Of a stretch of 30,000 bases of DNA, positions 1 through 9,484 are shown one piece after another. Every line of letters begins with the position of its first letter. The stretch's first letter is position 1. The notes under the pieces were generated by a model. It saw nothing but the letters and a program-made list of their open reading frames with translations, ran no database searches and was not told the DNA's origin. The stretch comes from Symbiodinium natans (Eukaryota; Sar; Dinophyceae; Suessiales; Symbiodiniaceae), in contig CAJNDS010002708.1 in NCBI GenBank assembly GCA_905221605.1, positions 237,501 to 267,500 on the forward strand, read 5' to 3'. The translations under genes and the position numbers were made by a program.

Positions 1-56
1 TTCTTCGAGGACAACCTGCACGGCGTTGTCCATGTCCGCTTCAGTGAAGAATGCTG
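1..56 (-). CDS. Possible partial coding segment at window edge
   Basis: Read on the minus strand, the first 56 bases give an open frame with protein-like composition (FFTEADMDNAVQVVLEE). It follows the sequence ttgggggcag, which could serve as a 3' splice site, and it ends against the 65-bp satellite. It may be a downstream exon of the broken Helitron-like ORF at 482-1107 on the same strand, with satellite as the intervening sequence. That link is inference only. The segment runs off the window, so length and family cannot be judged. Confidence 0.2.
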
Positions 57-440
57 CCCCCAAGGAGCCTTTGCGTTCCCTTCCCTAACTGGGTCAGGAT
101 GTGATCAGGGCCTGTGTAAATGCAGCCAAGGAGCCTTGCATTCCCTCCCTGACTGGGTCGGATGTGATCAGGGCCTGCGTGAACGCAGCCCAGGAGCCTT
201 GGCCTCCCTAATTGGGTAGGGATGTGATCAGGGCCTGTGTATGAAGCCAAGGAGCCTTGTGTTCCCTTCAGGGTGTGAGCAGGACCTGTGCAGATGCAGC
301 CAAGGAGCCTTGCATTCCCCTCCCTAATTGGGTGGGGATGTGATCAGGGCCTGTAAATGCAGGCACAGAGCCTTGTGTTCCCCTGCCTAGTTCGGTCGGG
401 ATGTGATCAGGGCCGGTAAATGCAGCCAAGGAGCCTTGCG
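50..440 (+). repeat. 65-bp satellite, block A
   Basis: About six diverged copies of a 65-bp unit with the core GGGATGTGATCAGGGCCTG followed by TGTAAATGCAGCCAAGGAGCC. Units vary by small deletions (for example the copies near 250-300 and 355-420). The period is not a multiple of three, so the short open frames that cross several units are artefacts. The block is separated from block B by unrelated sequence at 441-1127. Confidence 0.9.
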
Positions 441-481
441 CTGCGCTCTCTTCTCTAAAGAATGCTCAGTGATAAACAATC

Positions 482-1107
482 TCAGGTGCTTTTTGGGATG
501 TCCCTCAGGGCTGTAAACACCTGACCTTTGCCCTCTTGGTACTTGGTCTTCCCGCCTGGAGCCTGCTGGTTGCCGATCCTCACGTTGATGTTGCCCGAGA
601 GCTTGCGAGCGTATTGGGAGAAGCTTCCATATCCATTCTGCCATCCGCCTGTGCCCGTGGAAAACAGGTGTGGGAAGAACTTCACGTCCATGTCGTCCGT
701 GAGCTCCGAAGTGCTTCGGATTTTCTGCAGCTCCACAGTGTCCGCTCTGGGGGCTTTCAGCTCTTTGGGATCAGGTACGTCATCTCTAGCCTGTCTTCCT
801 TCTCTTCCATTGTTTCGACAGAGGCCGCTGCGTTTTCCGAGTGCTGCGCTTCGCCCCCCAAGGCCGAGGAGTGTGAGCCACCGGACTCCCCCGTTTGGCG
901 CCCTTGGGAGGTTTCGCGGTCTGTCGTTGCCGCTGCGCTTGTACACGGCTGCACTTTTCCAGCGAGGATGATTTCCATTCTTGTGAAGGCTCCCTCCACT
1001 GCTGGGTTTGCCTGGTAGAGGCGGTGCTGCGCTTTCAGCTCTTGCAAGGCTTTGTGCAAGCAGTCTAGACGAGCTGGGGAAGCGGTCTTGCCCTGCACTC
1101 CTTCCAC
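482..1107 (-). pseudogene. Broken ORF pair resembling Helitron-type replicase/helicase N-terminal region
   Basis: Two overlapping minus-strand frames (1107 to 757, then 946 to 482) together look like one disrupted protein. The first carries DCLHKALQELKAQHRLYQ, which resembles the 'AL.WLK..N.LY' block found upstream of the Helitron-like domain (DUF6570-type region) in Helitron/PIF1-like proteins. The second carries TDDMDVKFFPHLFSTGTGG followed by SFSQYARKL, which resembles the 'FP.LFP.G.GG...SF..Y.R.L' block of the Helitron helicase-like domain. The block order is as expected. The frames are offset by one base near 757-790, so either a frameshift or an unrecognised intron lies there. No rolling-circle HUH motif or helicase Walker motif is visible, so only a fragment is present. 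The assignment rests on remembered motif spacing and could be wrong. Confidence 0.4.
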
Positions 1108-1127
1108 CAGGACAGTGCCATCTTACT

Positions 1128-3990
1128 GGAGCCTTGTGTTTCTCTCCCTAATTGGGTCAGGATGTGATCAGGGCCTGTGTAAATGCAGCCAAGGAGCCTT
1201 GCGTTCCCCTCCCGAATTTGGTCGGGATGTGATCAGGGCCTGTGTAACTGCAGCCAAGGAGCCTTTGTATTCACCTCCCTAATTGGGTCGGGATGTGATC
1301 AAGACCTGTGCGAAATGCAGCCAAGGAGCCTTGTGATTCTCCCTAATTGGGTCGGGGTGTGATCAGGGCCTGTGTAAATGCAGCCAAGGAGCCTTGCATT
1401 CCCCTCCCAGGGCCTGTGTAAATGCAGCCAGGGAGCCTTGCATTGCCCTCCCTAAATGGGTCAGGATGTGATCAGGGTTTGTGTAAATGCATCCAAGGAG
1501 CCTTGCATTCCCCTCCCTAATTGGGTCGGGATGTGACCAGGGCCTGTTTGCATGCAGCCAAGGAGCCTTGGCATTCCCCTCCCTAATTGGGTCGGGATGT
1601 GATCAGGGCCTGTGTAAATGCAGCCAAGGAGCCTTGCATTCCCCTCCCTAATTGGGTCGGGATGTGATCAGGGCCTGTGTTAATGCTGCCAAGGAGCCTT
1701 TGTATTTACCTCCCTAATTGATCAAGGGCTGTGTAAATGCAGCCAAGGTCCGGATGTGGTGTGACTGCAGCCAAGGAGCCTTGCATTCCCTTCCCGGATT
1801 GGGTCCGGATGTGATCAGGGCCTGTGTGAATGCAGCCAAGAAGCATTGCATTCCCTTCCCTAATTGGGTCGGGATGTGATCAAGGGCTGTGTAAATGCCG
1901 CCAAGGAGCCTTTGTATTTACCTTCCTAATTGGGTCGGGATGTGATCAAGGGCTGTGTAAATGCAGCCAAGGAGCCTTGTGTTTCTCTCCCTAATTGGAT
2001 CAGGATGTGATCAGGGCCTGTGTAAATGCAGCCAAGGAGCCTTGCGTTCCCCTCCCGAATTGGGTCGGGATGTGATCAGGGCCTGTGTAACTGCAGCCCA
2101 GGAGCCTTTGTATTCACCTCCCTAATTGGGTCGGGATGTGATCAAGACCTGTGCGAAATGCAGCCAAGGAGCCTTGTGATTCTCCCTAATTGGGTCGGGA
2201 TGTGATCAGGGCCTGTGTAAATGCAGCCAAGGAGCCTTGCATTCCCCTCCCAGGGCCTGGGTAAATGCAGCCAGGGAGCCTTGCATTGCCCTCCCTAAAT
2301 GGGTCAGGATGTGATCAGGGTTTGTGTAAATGCAGCCAAGGAGCCTTGCATTCCCCTCCCTAATTGGGTCGGGATGTGACCAGGGCCTGTTTGAATGCAG
2401 CCAAGGAGCCCTGGCATTCCCCTCCCTAATTGGGTCGGGATGTGATCAGGGCCTGTGTAAATGCAGCCAAGGAGCCTTGCATTCCCCTCCCTAATTGGGT
2501 CGGGATGTGATCAGGGCCTGTGTGAATGCTGCCAAGGAGCCTTTGTATTTACCTCCCTAATTGGTTCGGGATGTGATCAAGGGCTGTGTAAATGCAGCCA
2601 AGGAGCCTTGTGTTTCTCTCCCTAATTGGGTCAGCCTGTGTAAATGCAGCCAAGTAGCCTTGCATTCCCCTCCCGAATTGGGTCGGGATGTGATCAGGGC
2701 CTGTGTAACTGCAGCCAAGGAGCCTTTGTATTCACCTCCCTAATTGGGTCGGGATGTGATCAAGCCCTGTGTAAATGCAGCCAAGGAGCCTTGTGATTCT
2801 CCCTAATTGGGTCGGGATGTGATCAGGGCCTGTGAAAATGCTGCCAAGGAGGCTTGTGTTCATCTCCCTAATTGGGTCGGGATGTGATCAGGGCCTGTCT
2901 AAACGCAGCCAAGGAGCCTTGCATTCCCCTCCCTCATTGAGTCGGGATGTGACCAGGGCCTGTGTAAATGCAGCCAAGGAGCCTTTGTATTCACCTCCCT
3001 AATTGGGTCGGGATGTGATCAAGACCTGTGTAAATGCAGCCAAGGAGCCTTGTGATTCTCCCTAATTGGGTCGGGATGTGATCAGGGCCTGTGTCAATGC
3101 AGCCAAGGAGCCTTGCATTCCCCTCCCTAATTGGGTCGGGATGTGATCAGGGCCTCTGTGATTGCTGCCAAGGAGCCTTTGTAGTCACCTCCCTAATTGG
3201 GTCGGGATGTGATCAAGACCTGTGTAAATGCAGCCAAGGAGCCTTGTGATTCTCCCTAATTGGGTCGGGATGTGATCAGGGCCTGTGTCAATGCAGCCAA
3301 GGAGCCTTGCATTCCCCTCCCTAATTGGGTCGGGATGTGATCAGGGCCTGTGTGAATGCTGCCAAGGAGCCTTTGTAGTCACCTCCCTAATTGGGTCGGG
3401 ATGTGATCAGGGCCTGTGTAAATGCAGCCAAGGAGCCTTTTGTTTCTCTCCCTACTTTGGGTCAGGATGTGATCAGGGCCTGTGTAAATGCAGTGTTCAC
3501 CTCCCGAATTGGGTCAGGATGTGATCAGGGTCTGTGTAAATGCAGCCCAGGAGCCTTTGTATTCACCTCCCTAATTGGGTCGGGATGTGATCAGGGCCTG
3601 TGTAAATGCAGCCAAGGAGCCTTGCATTCCCCTCCCTAATTGGGTCGGGATGTGATGAGGGCCTGTGTAAATGCAGCCATGGAGCCTTTGCGTTCCCCTC
3701 CCTAATTGGGTCGGGATGTGATCAGAGCCTGTGTGAATGCTGCCAAGGAGCCTTTGTATTCACCTCCCTAATTGGGTCGGTGTGTGAGCAGGGCTTATGT
3801 AACTGAAGGAGCCTTTGCGTTCCCCCCCCCCCCACAACTGGGTCGGGAGCCTTGCATTCCAGGTCGGGATGTGATCAAAGCCTGTGTGAATACGAGCCTT
3901 GCGTTAGCCTCCTGAATTTGGGTCAGGGATCGGGGCTTGTGTGAATGCAATCAAGGAGCTTGGCCTTCTCCTCCCTAGTTGAGGTAACTA
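1128..3990 (+). repeat. 65-bp satellite, block B, with higher-order structure
   Basis: About 43 tandem copies of the same 65-bp unit as block A. Subunit variants recur in fixed order: a 'tgtttctctccc' unit, a 'gtaactgcagcc' unit, a 'gatcaagacctgtg' unit, a short 'tgattctccc' unit, then a truncated 'cccctcccagggcctg' unit. The order starting at 1128 is repeated almost verbatim from 1971 (843 bp later, about 13 monomers) and restarts again, partially deleted, from 2602. Copies decay rightwards after about 3800, where a 12-base C run (3822-3833) and large deletions appear. Short frames such as the CDQGLC-type repeats are by-products of the periodicity. Confidence 0.92.
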
Positions 3991-4117
3991 GTGAGCCAGG
4001 ATAAGGGTTTGCAGGGGTCAACTGTGCCAATATGTTCAATTTACTTAAACCTCTTTGCCTGCAGGAATCGAGCTATTCGTAATGAAACACATACAATTTC
4101 TATTTATCCTGGTCTTG
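3991..4117. other. Short unique junction between satellite and telomeric array
   Basis: AT-rich unique sequence between the decayed satellite and the first telomeric array. It contains the pyrimidine-rich stretch ctctttgcctgcag near 4050-4066, which resembles a 3' splice site but is followed by only five codons before a stop. I see no gene here. Confidence 0.5.
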
Positions 4118-4527
4118 AGGGTTTAGGGTTTAGGGTTTAGGGTTTAGGGTTTAGGGTTTAGGGTTTAGGGTTTAGGGTTTAGGGTTTAGGGTTTAGGGTT
4201 TAGGGTTTAGGGTTTAGGGTTTAGGGTTTAGGGTTTAGGGTTTAGGGTTTAGGGTTTAGGGTTTAGGGTTTAGGGTTTAGGGTTTAGGGTTTAGGGTTTA
4301 GGGTTTAGGGTTTAGGGTTTAGGGTTTAGGGTTTAGGGTTTAGGGTTTAGGGTTTAGGGTTTAGGGTTTAGGGTTTAGGGTTTAGGGTTTAGGGTTTAGG
4401 GTTAGGTTTAGGGTTTAGGGTTTAGGGTTTAGGGTTTAGGGTTTAGGGTTTAGGGTTTAGGGTTTAGGGTTTAGGGTTTAGGGTTTAGGGTTTAGGGTTT
4501 AGGGTTTAGGGTTTAGGGTTTAGGGTT
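4118..4527 (+). repeat. Long TTTAGGG telomeric array
   Basis: About 58 head-to-tail units of TTTAGGG, with a single short unit near 4403 (ttagg missing one T). This is the most homogeneous array of the canonical type in the window. It lies between unique sequences on both sides, so it is interstitial here and not a chromosome terminus. Confidence 0.97.
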
Positions 4528-4740
4528 CAGCAGCTCCGGATCGAACAACTTTATGGTAGTGTTATATTTACGGCTTGCATATAACACCCACCCACCCAGA
4601 GAATCCCATAACATTAAGAAACCATATAAAGTATCTTCATACAAAAGTTCTTTTCAACGAAGACTACGGCTACAGAACAAATTCGTTCTTAAAAATCCGC
4701 ATTGTGTCACACAAAGATGAGCATTACAAGAAAAAGGGTT
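4528..4740. other. Unique AT-rich island without recognisable gene
   Basis: About 210 bp of non-repetitive sequence between the long telomeric array and the G-rich tract. It holds short open frames only, one of which merely continues into the G tract. No RNA gene or conserved motif is visible. Confidence 0.5.
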
Positions 4741-4960
4741 GGGGGCGGGGGGGGGTGGGGGGGGGTGGGGTGGGTGTGGGGGGGGTGGGGGGAGAGTGGG
4801 GGGGGTGGTGGGGGGGGGGGGGGGGTGGGGGGGGGGGGTGGCGGGGGGGGGTGGGGGGGGGTGGGGGGTGGGGGGGGGTGGGGGGAGTGGGGAGGGGGGG
4901 TGGGGGGGTGGGGGAGGGGGGGTGGGGGGGGTGGGGGTGTGGGCGGGGTGGGGGGGTAGG
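4741..4960 (+). repeat. 220-bp G/T-only simple tract
   Basis: Nearly pure runs of 4-12 G separated by single T (rarely A or C). The plus strand has dense potential to form G-quadruplexes. Every frame encodes Gly/Val/Trp (or Pro/His/Thr on the other strand), so the long ORFs here are low-complexity artefacts. The run lengths may also be inaccurate in the assembly. Confidence 0.9.
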
Positions 4961-4964
4961 CCGG

Positions 4965-5602
4965 CACGAAGGAAATTACCCTTAGCCACGAAGAAATTAC
5001 CCTTAGCCACGAAGAAATTACCCTTAGCCACGAAGAAATTACCCTTAGCCACGAAGAAAATTACCCTTAGCCACGAAGAAATTACCCTTAGCCACGAAGA
5101 ACTTACCCTTAGCCACGAAGAAATGGCCCTTAGCGACCAAGAAATTGCCCTTAGCGACGAAGAAATTACCCTTAGCGAAGAAATTACCCTTAGCCACGAA
5201 GAAATTACCCTTAGCCACGAAGAAATTACCCTTAGCCACGAAGAAATTACCCTTAGCCACGAAGAAATTACCCTTAGCCACGAAGAAATTACCCTTAGCC
5301 ACGAAGAAATTACCCTTAGCCACGAAGAAATTACCCTTAGCCACGAAGGAAAATTACCCTTAGCCACGAAGGAAATTACCCTTAGCCACGAAGAAATTAC
5401 CCTTAGCCACGAAGAAATGGCCCTTCGCGACCAAGAAATTGCCCTTAGCGACGAAGAAATTACCCTTAGCGAAGAAATTACCCTTAGCCACGAAGAAATG
5501 ACCCTTAGCCACGAAGAAATGACCCTTAGCCACGAAGAAATGACCCTTAGCCACGAAGAAATGACCCTTAGCCACGAAGAAATGACCCTTAGCCACGAAG
5601 GA
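4965..5602 (+). repeat. 21-bp minisatellite with higher-order unit
   Basis: About 30 tandem copies of a 21-bp unit, consensus ATTACCCTTAGCCACGAAGAA. A distinctive run of variants (ATGGCCC..GACCAAG, then TTGCCC..GACGAAG, then an 18-bp unit lacking three bases) occurs from 5122 and again from 5416, exactly 294 bp (14 units) apart. The final six units share ATGACCC instead of ATTACCC. Because 21 is a multiple of three, four of six frames stay open and give heptad peptides (EEITLSH, KKLPLAT, and VAKGNFF or WLRVISS on minus). This is most simply a noncoding minisatellite; the telomere-like core TAAGGGT on the minus strand hints at a telomere-variant origin. Confidence 0.92.
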
Positions 5603-5631
5603 CTATAGGGTTTAAATATATATAAGAAAGA

Positions 5632-5669
5632 GAGGTTTAGGGTTTAGGGTTTAGGGTTTAGGGTTTAGG
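5632..5669 (+). repeat. Short TTTAGGG array
   Basis: Five canonical units following a short AT-rich linker (5603-5631) after the 21-bp minisatellite. Confidence 0.9.
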
Positions 5670-5785
5670 CTGAGCCCTAGCTTCTCGACACGAAACTCGA
5701 AACCACAAAAGCCCTGCGTCTTTGAGTGCTGCGAGGCGAATGTCTGGAGTTGGAAGGCGTGGCGGCAGGCCTGCAACTTACCCGA
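5670..5785 (+). other. Island with a short protein-like frame
   Basis: Unique GC-rich island. A plus-strand frame reads CVFECCEANVWSWKAWRQAC and continues into the degenerate repeat. There is no start codon and no convincing splice site, so chance is a fair explanation. Confidence 0.2.
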
Positions 5786-6660
5786 ACAAACCCTAAAAAC
5801 CCTAAAACCCTACAAATCTGAAAACCCTAACTCTGAAGCCCTAAAACCCTACAACCTTAAAAAGCCCAAAACCCTCCAACCCTAGAACCTAAAACCCTAA
5901 ATACTTAAAACCCCCAAGCCCCAAACCCTAAAACCCGAAAACCCTAAAACCCTAAAAACCCTAAAGACCAAAAAACCTAAAACCCTAAAAACCCTAAACC
6001 CGAAAACCCTAACACCCTAAAACCTTAAAACCCTCAGAACCCAAAGCCCTTAAACCGTAAAACCCAAACCCCCAATGCCTTAAATCCCAAAAACCCAAAG
6101 CCCTTAAACCCTAAAAACCCGAAAGACCCTAATACCTTAAAACCCTAAAAGCCCAATGCCATAAAAGCCCTCAAAACCACAAAACCCAAATCTCTAAAAC
6201 CCCAAAACCCCTAAACCCCAATACCCCAATACCGTAAGACCCTTAAACCCAAACCCCTTAGACCCTAAAACCCCAAACCCGAAAACCCTAAAACCCCAAT
6301 GCCTTAAAACCCTAAAACCCCAAACCCCTTTAACCTAAAACCAATCGTAAAACCCAAAGCCCCTAAACCCTAAAACCAACCGTAAAACCCTAAACACCCA
6401 AAGCCCCTTAAACCTAGAAACCAAAACCGTAAACCTAAAACCATAAAACCCTAAAACCCAAAAACCCTTAAACCCTAAAACCAACCGCAAAACCCTAAAA
6501 CCCAAAACCCTGACGAGTTCAGAGTAGATGAATCCTAGGACCCTAAAACACGAAAACCCTACACGCCTACAAGCCTAAAAACCCCAAACCCCAAACCCCA
6601 AGCCCCAAGCCCTAAACCCTAAACCCTTAACCCTGAAACCTGAAACCTCAAAGCCCAAAC
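5786..6660 (-). repeat. Decayed telomere-like repeat field (AAAACCCT type)
   Basis: About 875 bp of degenerate AAACCCTAAAA-type repeats. Period 7-8 bp is still visible, but nearly every unit carries substitutions or indels (AAACCCG, CCCAAAG, CCTTAAA). It is much more diverged than the neighbouring perfect arrays, implying an older or less homogenised array. A non-repeat interruption sits near 6511-6540. No gene is seen. Confidence 0.85.
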
Positions 6661-6751
6661 CCGCCAGCTCTTCGGCTTCTTCCAGAATGACGACGGCACC
6701 GACGGCCGCGCGAAGCTCAGTTCTCCGCGTGCTGGTAGATCTTGGGTTGCA
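6661..6751 (+). CDS. Exon-like fragment in telomeric island
   Basis: A GC-rich island of about 90 bp gives an open plus-strand frame containing LFGFFQNDDGTDGRAKL, flanked on both sides by telomere-type repeats. There is no start codon, family or strong splice signal. It is listed because of its protein-like acidic/aromatic composition. Confidence 0.18.
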
Positions 6752-7149
6752 ATGTTTAGGGTTTAGGGTTTAGGGTTTTCGGGTTGGAGTTTAGGGTAGG
6801 TTTCGGACTCTTTAAAGTAACCCTCCCATCCCTAACCCACAACTTCAAGCCCCAAAAGCAAAAACTTTGCAAGAACCCCGAATTCTACACCTCTTGGCCA
6901 GTGGGCCCCGGAGGTGGGTATGGGTTGAGGGTTTAGGGTTTAGGGTTTCGGCTTTCGGGTTTCGGGTTCGGGTTTGTTAGGTTTAGAGTTTAGGATGTCT
7001 GAGGGTGTGGGCTTACAGGGTTAAGTCGCTCGCATAGGCTACTTTCTACGGCTGGTGAGGACCAATACAAGACTAGAAAACAGAAGCGTCAGAAAGGTTC
7101 ATAATGGACCTTGAACAGAGCTTGAGCAAGGTCAGCAAAAGGGTCCCCG
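6752..7149. other. Mixed telomere-like and unique sequence
   Basis: TTTAGGG units at 6752-6805 and 6925-6990 (several drift to TTTCGGG) enclose a unique stretch. A second unique stretch, 7000-7149, contains ATGGACCTTGAACAGAGC at about 7103, beginning a short frame (MDLEQSLSKVSKRVPE) that includes a donor-like AAG|GTCAGC. It could be a first-exon remnant, but it is too short to support. Confidence 0.3.
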
Positions 7150-7245
7150 AAACCCTAAACCCTAAACCCTAAACCCTAAACCCTAAACCCTAAACCCTAA
7201 ACCCTAAACCCTAAACCCTAAACCCTAAACCCTAAACCCTAAACC
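7150..7245 (-). repeat. CCCTAAA telomeric array
   Basis: About 13 perfect units on the C-rich orientation. Confidence 0.95.
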
Positions 7246-7435
7246 AACGGTATGCTACGATGTTTGACCTGACCACTCTTATCCCCGATGATTTTTGCTG
7301 AGTATGTCGACACATGATTGCTGACTTTGCCGTATGTTCCTCTTCCTGACCGTTCCTTCCCCTGCTGTTTTCCGCTTTCAAATCTTTTGGTCTTAAAGGG
7401 ACAAGTGCACCCCCTCACCTGCCCCAGACTCTGGC
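7246..7435. other. Unique island, no supported gene
   Basis: About 190 bp with pyrimidine-rich tracts (ttcctcttcctgaccgttcc). A frame before them reads MFDLTTLIPDDFC and then stops. Nothing is recognised. Confidence 0.3.
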
Positions 7436-7790
7436 CTGAACCCTGAGCCCTAAATCCTTGAACCCTAGATCCTAAACCCTAATCAGCCCTAAACCCTACA
7501 CCCTAGCCCTAAACCCTAAATCCCTAACCCTAAACCCTAAACCCTAAACCCTAAACCCTAAACCCTAAACCCTAAACCCTAAACCCTAAACCCTAAACCC
7601 TAAACCCTAAACCCTAAACCCTAAACCCTAAACCCTAAACCCTAAACCCTAAACTAAACCCTAAACCCTAAACCCTAAACCCTAAACCCTAAACCCTAAA
7701 CCCTAAACCCTAAACCCTAAACCCTAAACCCTAAACCCTAAACCCTAAACCCTAAACCCTAAACCCTAAACCCTAAACCCTAAACCCTGA
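7436..7790 (-). repeat. CCCTAAA telomeric array, decayed left end
   Basis: The array is degenerate to about 7525 and then almost perfect CCCTAAA to 7789, with one 3-bp contraction near 7652 (aaactaaacc). The left-to-right improvement in homogeneity is clear. Confidence 0.95.
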
Positions 7791-7825
7791 ACACTTCATC
7801 CTCAACCCATGATGGGCACTACTAA

Positions 7826-7969
7826 GGCGACATACGGGTGCGCACCAAGAAGCGAAAGCTCGCGGTCAAGGAGGAGGTCAAAGAGGAAGTGGATGAGATG
7901 GTGGATGAGGTTAAGTCCAAGGCTCGGACTTTGGAATCTTGGGTTTGGGGTTTAGGGTTTACGGTTTAG
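7826..7969 (+). CDS. Exon-like fragment with basic and acidic clusters
   Basis: The open frame starts after an in-frame stop at 7823 and the acceptor-like sequence cactactaag. It encodes RTKKRKLAVKEEVKEEVDE followed by MVDEVKSKARTLES. The lysine/arginine cluster resembles a nuclear localisation signal, and the K/E-rich heptads suggest a helix. The frame reaches telomeric repeat at about 7941 and ends at the TAG supplied by it (7967). Lysine/glutamate-rich composition of this kind is more typical of coding than random sequence, but there is no homologue I can name. Confidence 0.3.
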   Translation, partial: GDIRVRTKKRKLAVKEEVKEEVDEMVDEVKSKARTLESWVWGLGFTV

Positions 7970-8017
7970 GGTTTAGGGTTTAGGGTCTAGGGTTTAGGGT
8001 GTTGCACCTGCTTTAGT

Positions 8018-8200
8018 GTGTGGCCCCCCCCCCCCCCCCCAGAACACTCGAAGCTGGTTTTCGGCATGTTTATAGTCCACGGGATTTATATGTTTTTAAT
8101 AGGGAGGAGTTTAGAAAAGTATAAACGGGACAGCGATGCCCGGCCATTGATTTTAAAGGCGCGTCGCACGGAATTTTCTTGCGACACCCGGACGATTTGA
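8018..8200 (+). CDS. Small ORF with a hydrophobic segment, after a C homopolymer
   Basis: An open frame beginning near a 17-base C run (8024-8040) encodes KLVFGMFIVHGIYMFLIG, a possible membrane segment, then a basic tail (SLEKYKRDSDARPLILKARR). The upstream proline run is just the homopolymer. No family is recognised and a chance ORF is quite possible. Confidence 0.18.
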   Translation: MWPPPPPPEHSKLVFGMFIVHGIYMFLIGRSLEKYKRDSDARPLILKARRTEFSCDTRTI

Positions 8201-8415
8201 CCTTCCCCACCGCACACCCCCAAACAATGGCCCGGCCAGATGGACTCAATTCACGGGGCCCCTACTAAAGCAGGCTAACCCTAAGCCGTAATCTCCAAAC
8301 CCTAAACCCCAAACCCTAAACCCTCACCCTGAAACCACGTGGCAGAAACCGTCCCGCGCAGGCCAGTGACTGGTCGCCTGATCGGCAGTAGCGCGGCGGT
8401 CCGAAGCAAGCACGT

Positions 8416-8545
8416 AAAACCCTAAACCCTAAACCCTAAACCCTAAACCCTAAACCCTAAACCCTAAACCCTAAACCCTAAACCCTAAACCCTAAACCCT
8501 AAACCCTAAACCCTAAACCCTAGACCCTAAGCCCTAAGCCCTGGA
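8416..8545 (-). repeat. CCCTAAA telomeric array
   Basis: About 15 perfect units to 8522, then degenerate copies. A shorter decayed array lies at 8276-8330; the unique 80-bp island between them holds no supported gene. Confidence 0.93.
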
Positions 8546-8680
8546 GCCTTCAACCGAGCCCTACAGCCTTAAAGCCCTACAACCCTAAAGCCTAAAGCCC
8601 GAAACCCTTGACTTGCCGTCAAGCTCGAAAGACCCTGAAGCCCAATCGCCCGACACCCAAATGCCCTGGTTTACTGTTTA

Positions 8681-8866
8681 GGGTTTGCTGTGACATGGCG
8701 CAGAAGCTGTGAAGGTTAGGATGCAGACTGGCTTCGAAAGCCTCGTAGCATGTGAAAGGCAGCTTTGGCCCAAAGGCCATCTAACCTTTTTATCCCACCC
8801 CACGCCGTCTCAGGCGGCAAAACCACCCTCACCTATTCCTTTCAGGGTCTAGGCCTAAAATCCACT
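8681..8866 (+). repeat. Dispersed repeat, left arm of a large inverted repeat
   Basis: The sequence beginning gtttgctgtgacatggcg and containing gcagctttggc, ggccatctaac, cccaccccacgccgtc and taggcctaaa is present in the same order, inverted, at 9485-9662. The start of it recurs directly at 18388-18440. Three copies in 30 kb indicate a dispersed, possibly mobile, noncoding repeat. Confidence 0.75.
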
Positions 8867-9484
8867 CAATTGCCTGCTTCCAAAATACTTCCTCCGTCCA
8901 GGTGCTCCTACCAAACTCACTAAACCCTCTATTTAAAGGATGGGGGTGGGAAGTGGGAATTTAGGGCGTTAGCCGGAAACCCTAAAAGGAGAAAAAATGG
9001 GCGGATGCCAGCGTAAGCAGGGGGTGCGAAAAATTAGAACAACCCAACCTTTCTGGTTGTGGTGGGTCCAAATAAAGTATTCGCCGCCGCGACATATGCC
9101 GCCCCCTCACACCCCCTGGGTGTGTTGGGGCGCCATCTCTGCATGAAATCTACTGCGCGCGCAGCGAGAAGCCCTAAACCCTAAGCCGTCTAAACCCTAA
9201 ACCCTAAACCCAAAAGCCTAAACCCTAAACTCAGGGCCTAGGCCGCCCCCCCCTACATTGGGGGGCGGCGCTTAAGCCCTTTGACCTGCACAAGCCGACC
9301 GAGGTTCCACAGCATGGGGGGTCCGTACCGGAACCTCGGGTGCCCCATCCTAGAGACCCCTCACGGATGCCCAAGGACCAGATGCCTCAGGCCAGGCTGG
9401 GCAGGGTGTTTTCTGCCTCCCGACCCCCCAATTCCTTGGACTCTCGGACCCAACGAACGTCATGAAACTGAATAAGTTTTTAGA
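8867..9484. other. Spacer of the large inverted repeat, with two GC hairpins
   Basis: About 620 bp lie between the inverted arms. Two perfect 10-bp stems are visible: GCCGCCCCCC/GGGGGGCGGC at 9242-9269 (8-nt loop) and CCGAGGTTCC/GGAACCTCGG near 9299-9340. A short CCCTAAA array lies at about 9172-9235. The 64-codon plus frame at 9281-9475 is Pro/Cys/Arg-rich and overlaps the second hairpin; I do not support it as a gene. Confidence 0.5.

Noticed and set aside
3285-3806. Cys-rich satellite ORFs (CDQGLCKCSQGAF-type)
   Set aside because: The 65-bp period shifts frame each unit. The ORFs arise from locally stop-free combinations and differ from unit to unit.
50-3990. CRISPR array
   Set aside because: The repeats are direct tandem 65-bp units without distinct spacers, diverged along the block, in eukaryotic context.
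4118-4527. True chromosome terminus
   Set aside because: Unique or satellite sequence lies on both sides and many more arrays in both orientations follow, so the array is interstitial in this assembly.
4739-5608. 289-codon plus-strand ORF running from the G tract through the 21-bp minisatellite (and the 237-codon minus counterpart)
   Set aside because: Its length is due to simple repeats whose period lacks stops. The Gly/Val/Trp part is poly-G and the heptads are the minisatellite. No unique coding sequence supports it.
9299-9340. tRNA gene suggested by the GGTTCC stem
   Set aside because: Only one stem is present. There is no cloverleaf, anticodon arm or A/B box arrangement.
9281-9475. 64-codon plus-strand ORF
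   Set aside because: Pro/Cys/Arg-rich, overlaps a perfect hairpin inside the inverted-repeat spacer, no splice or start context, no recognisable family.
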